Source: CAZVYJ01 sp964631565 (GTDB taxonomy: Bacteria > Planctomycetota > Phycisphaerae > SM23-33). From it: a stretch of DNA of 13,469 bases. Below, piece after piece: positions 13,422 through 13,469 of the stretch; the first letter of the stretch is position 1, and each line of letters begins with the position of its first letter. The stretch covers positions 1 to 13,469 of the forward strand of contig CAZVYJ010000067.1 of assembly GCA_964631565.1 (NCBI GenBank), read 5' to 3'. Under the pieces are notes generated by a model. It searched no databases. It was not told the origin of the DNA and saw only the letters and a list, made by a program, of their open reading frames with translations. A program made the translations under genes and the position numbers.

Positions 13422-13469
13422 TCATCCCCAGTTTTCATGGCTGAGTTCCTTTCGGAGTTCCCGCATGAG
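13422..13469 (-). CDS. C-terminus of an unidentified gene cut by the window edge
   Basis: An open frame entering from the right edge encodes LMRELRKELSHENWG and then TGA (13424-13422). The residues look like the end of a charged helix, and the frame matches the direction of all neighbours. Fifteen residues do not allow a product to be named. A second frame is also open to 13379, so the choice is tentative. Confidence 0.35.
   Translation of the reverse strand, partial: LMRELRKELSHENWG

Overview
The window is a densely packed, high-GC bacterial chromosome segment. Every gene I can support lies on the minus strand, so transcription runs from the right edge to the left. A BamD-type lipoprotein and an LptE-type lipoprotein show a diderm envelope. 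That pair, together with a divergent URO-D-family protein, a pseudopilin-like domain protein and weak Shine-Dalgarno use, suggests a Planctomycetota bacterium, perhaps of class Phycisphaerae. This placement is inferred from gene content and protein style, not from a database match. I found no tRNA, rRNA, CRISPR array, transposase or phage gene. This is mostly housekeeping core genome, and its less ordinary features are regulatory details and divergent motifs.

Reading in the direction of transcription: the C-terminus of an unidentified gene (13469-13422) leads to a membrane-anchored pseudopilin-like protein (13334-12762), which is ATGA-coupled to tadA (12765-12286). A good promoter then opens a roughly 110-nt structured leader ahead of a CorC/HlyC-type CBS protein (12101-10836). 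This is followed by a URO-D superfamily protein (10783-9725) with a strong Shine-Dalgarno. recO (9646-8885) has an extended -10 almost at its start codon and a palindrome over its -35 region. A clear promoter at 8867-8838 drives a BamD-like lipoprotein (8773-7328) that is ATGA-coupled to an LptE-like lipoprotein (7331-6804).

The left half holds ftsH (6675-4645), which ends in a strong intrinsic terminator; folP (4570-3725), whose best promoter lies inside that terminator; cdaA (3627-2785); and its partner ybbR/cdaR (2779-1700). A post-stop hairpin and a probable promoter separate these from proA (1630-368), which is ATGA-coupled to a small four-cysteine protein (371-81). Bases 1-80 hold no gene I can support. 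No gene-free stretch exceeds 300 bases.

Functional themes are outer-membrane assembly (BamD, LptE), membrane protein quality control (FtsH), c-di-AMP synthesis (CdaA with YbbR), folate synthesis (FolP), proline synthesis (ProA), tRNA wobble editing (TadA) and recombinational repair (RecO). The ftsH-folP-cdaA-ybbR order looks like a hybrid of the E. coli ftsH-folP-glmM cluster and the Bacillus cdaA-cdaR-glmM cluster, with glmM absent from the window. No complete new system is evident. The best leads are the altered DGA motif in CdaA, the promoter nested in the ftsH terminator, the structured leader of the CorC-like gene, and the duplicated acidic tail of the BamD-like protein.
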